Of a DNA stretch of 64,000 nucleotides, positions 62,774 through 64,000 are shown one piece after another (within the stretch, counting starts at the first letter, position 1; every line of letters starts with the position of its first letter). A model generated the notes under the pieces. That model had not been told where the DNA came from. It did not search any database and saw nothing but the letters and a program-made list of their open reading frames with translations. The stretch is from Eretmocerus hayati (Eukaryota > Arthropoda > Insecta > Hymenoptera > Aphelinidae). Where the stretch lies: contig CM056743.1 in assembly GCA_029851415.1 (NCBI GenBank), positions 70,772,186 to 70,836,185 on the forward strand, in the 5' to 3' direction. Position numbers and translations under genes: made by a program.

Positions 62774-64000
62774 CTACGTTACTCTAATACAAGCATGTTT
62801 TAGCTTATTAATATGAACTACTTTATTCCTATTATTACCTAGATCAATTCTTGCATTACAATCTCCAATAATTTCTAAAATCTTATATCTACCAGCATAT
62901 TGTTCGTCAAATTTGGAATTTCTGGGTTCTTTTAAGAGATAGACTTCTTCACCTACTGAAAAATTCTGAACATTTAATTTCTCATCATGGAACTTACTGG
63001 ATCTTATTTTTGCTTCAATGAGTTTTTCCTTTGCAGTCTGTTGGGTGTAATTCAAAGTGGAAATCAGCTCATCTAAATATTGGGAATAAGATTTTTCTGG
63101 CGGTGGCAGATTGAAACTGGAAGGTACTCGAGCTGTTCTACCAAAAATTAGGGAGAAAGGAGCATAGCCATGACTCGAATGAATTTGAGTGTTATAAGAG
63201 AACATAGCACATTCCACGTAGGAACTCCAATTATCCTTATTCGCATACATTTTAAGATATTCTATTAAACTATGATGTGAACGTTCAATGGATCCCATAG
63301 TCTGTGGTCTAAAACTGCATGAACGAATCTTTTCAATTTTGAATATTTTGGCAAAATATGCCATTAGTTGGGATTGAAAATTACTACCTTGGTCTGTTTT
63401 GATTATTCTCGGGCATCCAAATCTACAAATGAATTTTTTACAAAACTCTATAGCTATTGTTTCTGCGGTAATATCTTTCAAGGGAATAGCGTCGGAATAC
63501 TTCGTTAAATTGCATTGAATTGTTAATAAATATTTGTATCCTTCTTCTGTAATAGGCAAAGGGCCGACAATGTCCATTTCAACTATCTCAAAAGCTGTAT
63601 TTGGTGTGGTGGTTATGGTCATTGGTAATTTTGTCTTTACTCGAACTAATTTTTGTCTTTGACATTCTGGACAAGATTTTACATATTGATTAATTTGTTC
63701 CCGCATTCCAGGCCAAAAATAACGTTCCCTAATACGTTTATAACATTTGAAATTACCCTTATGACCTGCTATCCCTGAATCATGATTTTCTTTGATTATT
63801 CCTAATCTATTTTCTACAGAGGGGATTGAGACTTCTCCCGTGCATAAGGTGAGCTGTAAATTTCCGTCCTTCCAAGTTGTTCTCAGAGCATTCTCAATTG
63901 AAGCCCAATTCAAATTTTCAAGACCGTCTCCCTTCTTTGCAAGGCTTACAGAATATTGGTTATCATTTATCAATGCATTCCTCAATGTAGCCATGTACAT
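62774..64000 (-). CDS. pol: Ty3/gypsy-type retrotransposon pol, integrase portion (5' end cut by window edge)
   Basis: Integrase joins element cDNA to host DNA. The visible 408 residues contain the whole enzyme. The zinc-binding HHCC set is H73, H80, C110 and C113. The catalytic core has D143 (EMDIVGPLP), D203 (IKTDQGSNF) and E239 (GSIERSH), with 35 residues between the last two, the DD35E spacing. A C-terminal segment with FDEQYAGRYKILEI and VHINKLK matches the GPY/F region of Ty3/gypsy integrases. No chromodomain follows. The GSIERSHHSLIEYLKMY stretch resembles insect mdg1/412-type elements. Residue 1 is only the window edge; reverse transcriptase and RNase H should lie beyond it. No stop or frameshift is seen, so the copy may be young. 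Confidence 0.93.
   Translation of the reverse strand: MYMATLRNALINDNQYSVSLAKKGDGLENLNWASIENALRTTWKDGNLQLTLCTGEVSIPSVENRLGIIKENHDSGIAGHKGNFKCYKRIRERYFWPGMREQINQYVKSCPECQRQKLVRVKTKLPMTITTTPNTAFEIVEMDIVGPLPITEEGYKYLLTIQCNLTKYSDAIPLKDITAETIAIEFCKKFICRFGCPRIIKTDQGSNFQSQLMAYFAKIFKIEKIRSCSFRPQTMGSIERSHHSLIEYLKMYANKDNWSSYVECAMFSYNTQIHSSHGYAPFSLIFGRTARVPSSFNLPPPEKSYSQYLDELISTLNYTQQTAKEKLIEAKIRSSKFHDEKLNVQNFSVGEEVYLLKEPRNSKFDEQYAGRYKILEIIGDCNARIDLGNNRNKVVHINKLKHACIRVT

Overview
The window looks like eukaryotic nuclear DNA, most likely from an animal and perhaps an arthropod. It has no bacterial-style gene packing. About 52 kb is satellite DNA, an intact Ty3/gypsy-type integrase lies at the right end, and one probable gene has a GT-AG intron and an AATAAA signal. 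The species cannot be named from sequence alone.

Layout. (1) 1-1022: unique left flank with no recognisable gene. (2) 1023-25339: satellite array A in + orientation, about 140 copies by length of a 174-bp monomer. (3) 25340-26258: non-satellite core of about 0.9 kb with one short decayed satellite relic. (4) 26259-53380: array B, the same satellite family in the opposite orientation, about 156 copies by length. Arrays A and B together form a very large imperfect inverted repeat around the core. (5) 53381-60000: AT-rich, gene-poor DNA with hairpins, a degenerate repeat built on GGAATATTCC-like words, a 603-bp inverted-repeat element flanked by TA, several short unrecognised frames and a GA microsatellite. 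(6) 60216-61842 (-): a probable gene for an unrecognised 440-aa protein with six C-terminal cysteines in CxxC pairs. (7) 62774-64000 (-): the 3' end of a Ty3/gypsy pol gene carrying a complete integrase, cut by the window edge.

The satellite shows several scales of amplification. Three adjacent monomers are identical (30831-31333). A 522-bp trimer unit runs in tandem. A block of about 4.6 kb is repeated at an offset of 4872 bp, which is exactly 28 monomers. In array A, blocks of 1-2 kb recur at offsets of about 2.8, 5.6 and 6.1 kb. This fits repeated unequal exchange. Because 174 is 3 x 58, reading frames stay in register from one monomer to the next, so many long but probably meaningless open frames of 58-aa repeats appear.

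The genes do not form a visible pathway. The integrase belongs to a mobile element. The 440-aa gene sits downstream of it on the same strand, but its own intron and promoter-like DNA suggest separate expression. The points most worth following are the inverted satellite arrangement with its core, the layered higher-order structure, the TA-flanked element nested in another repeat, and the unassigned cysteine-rich protein.
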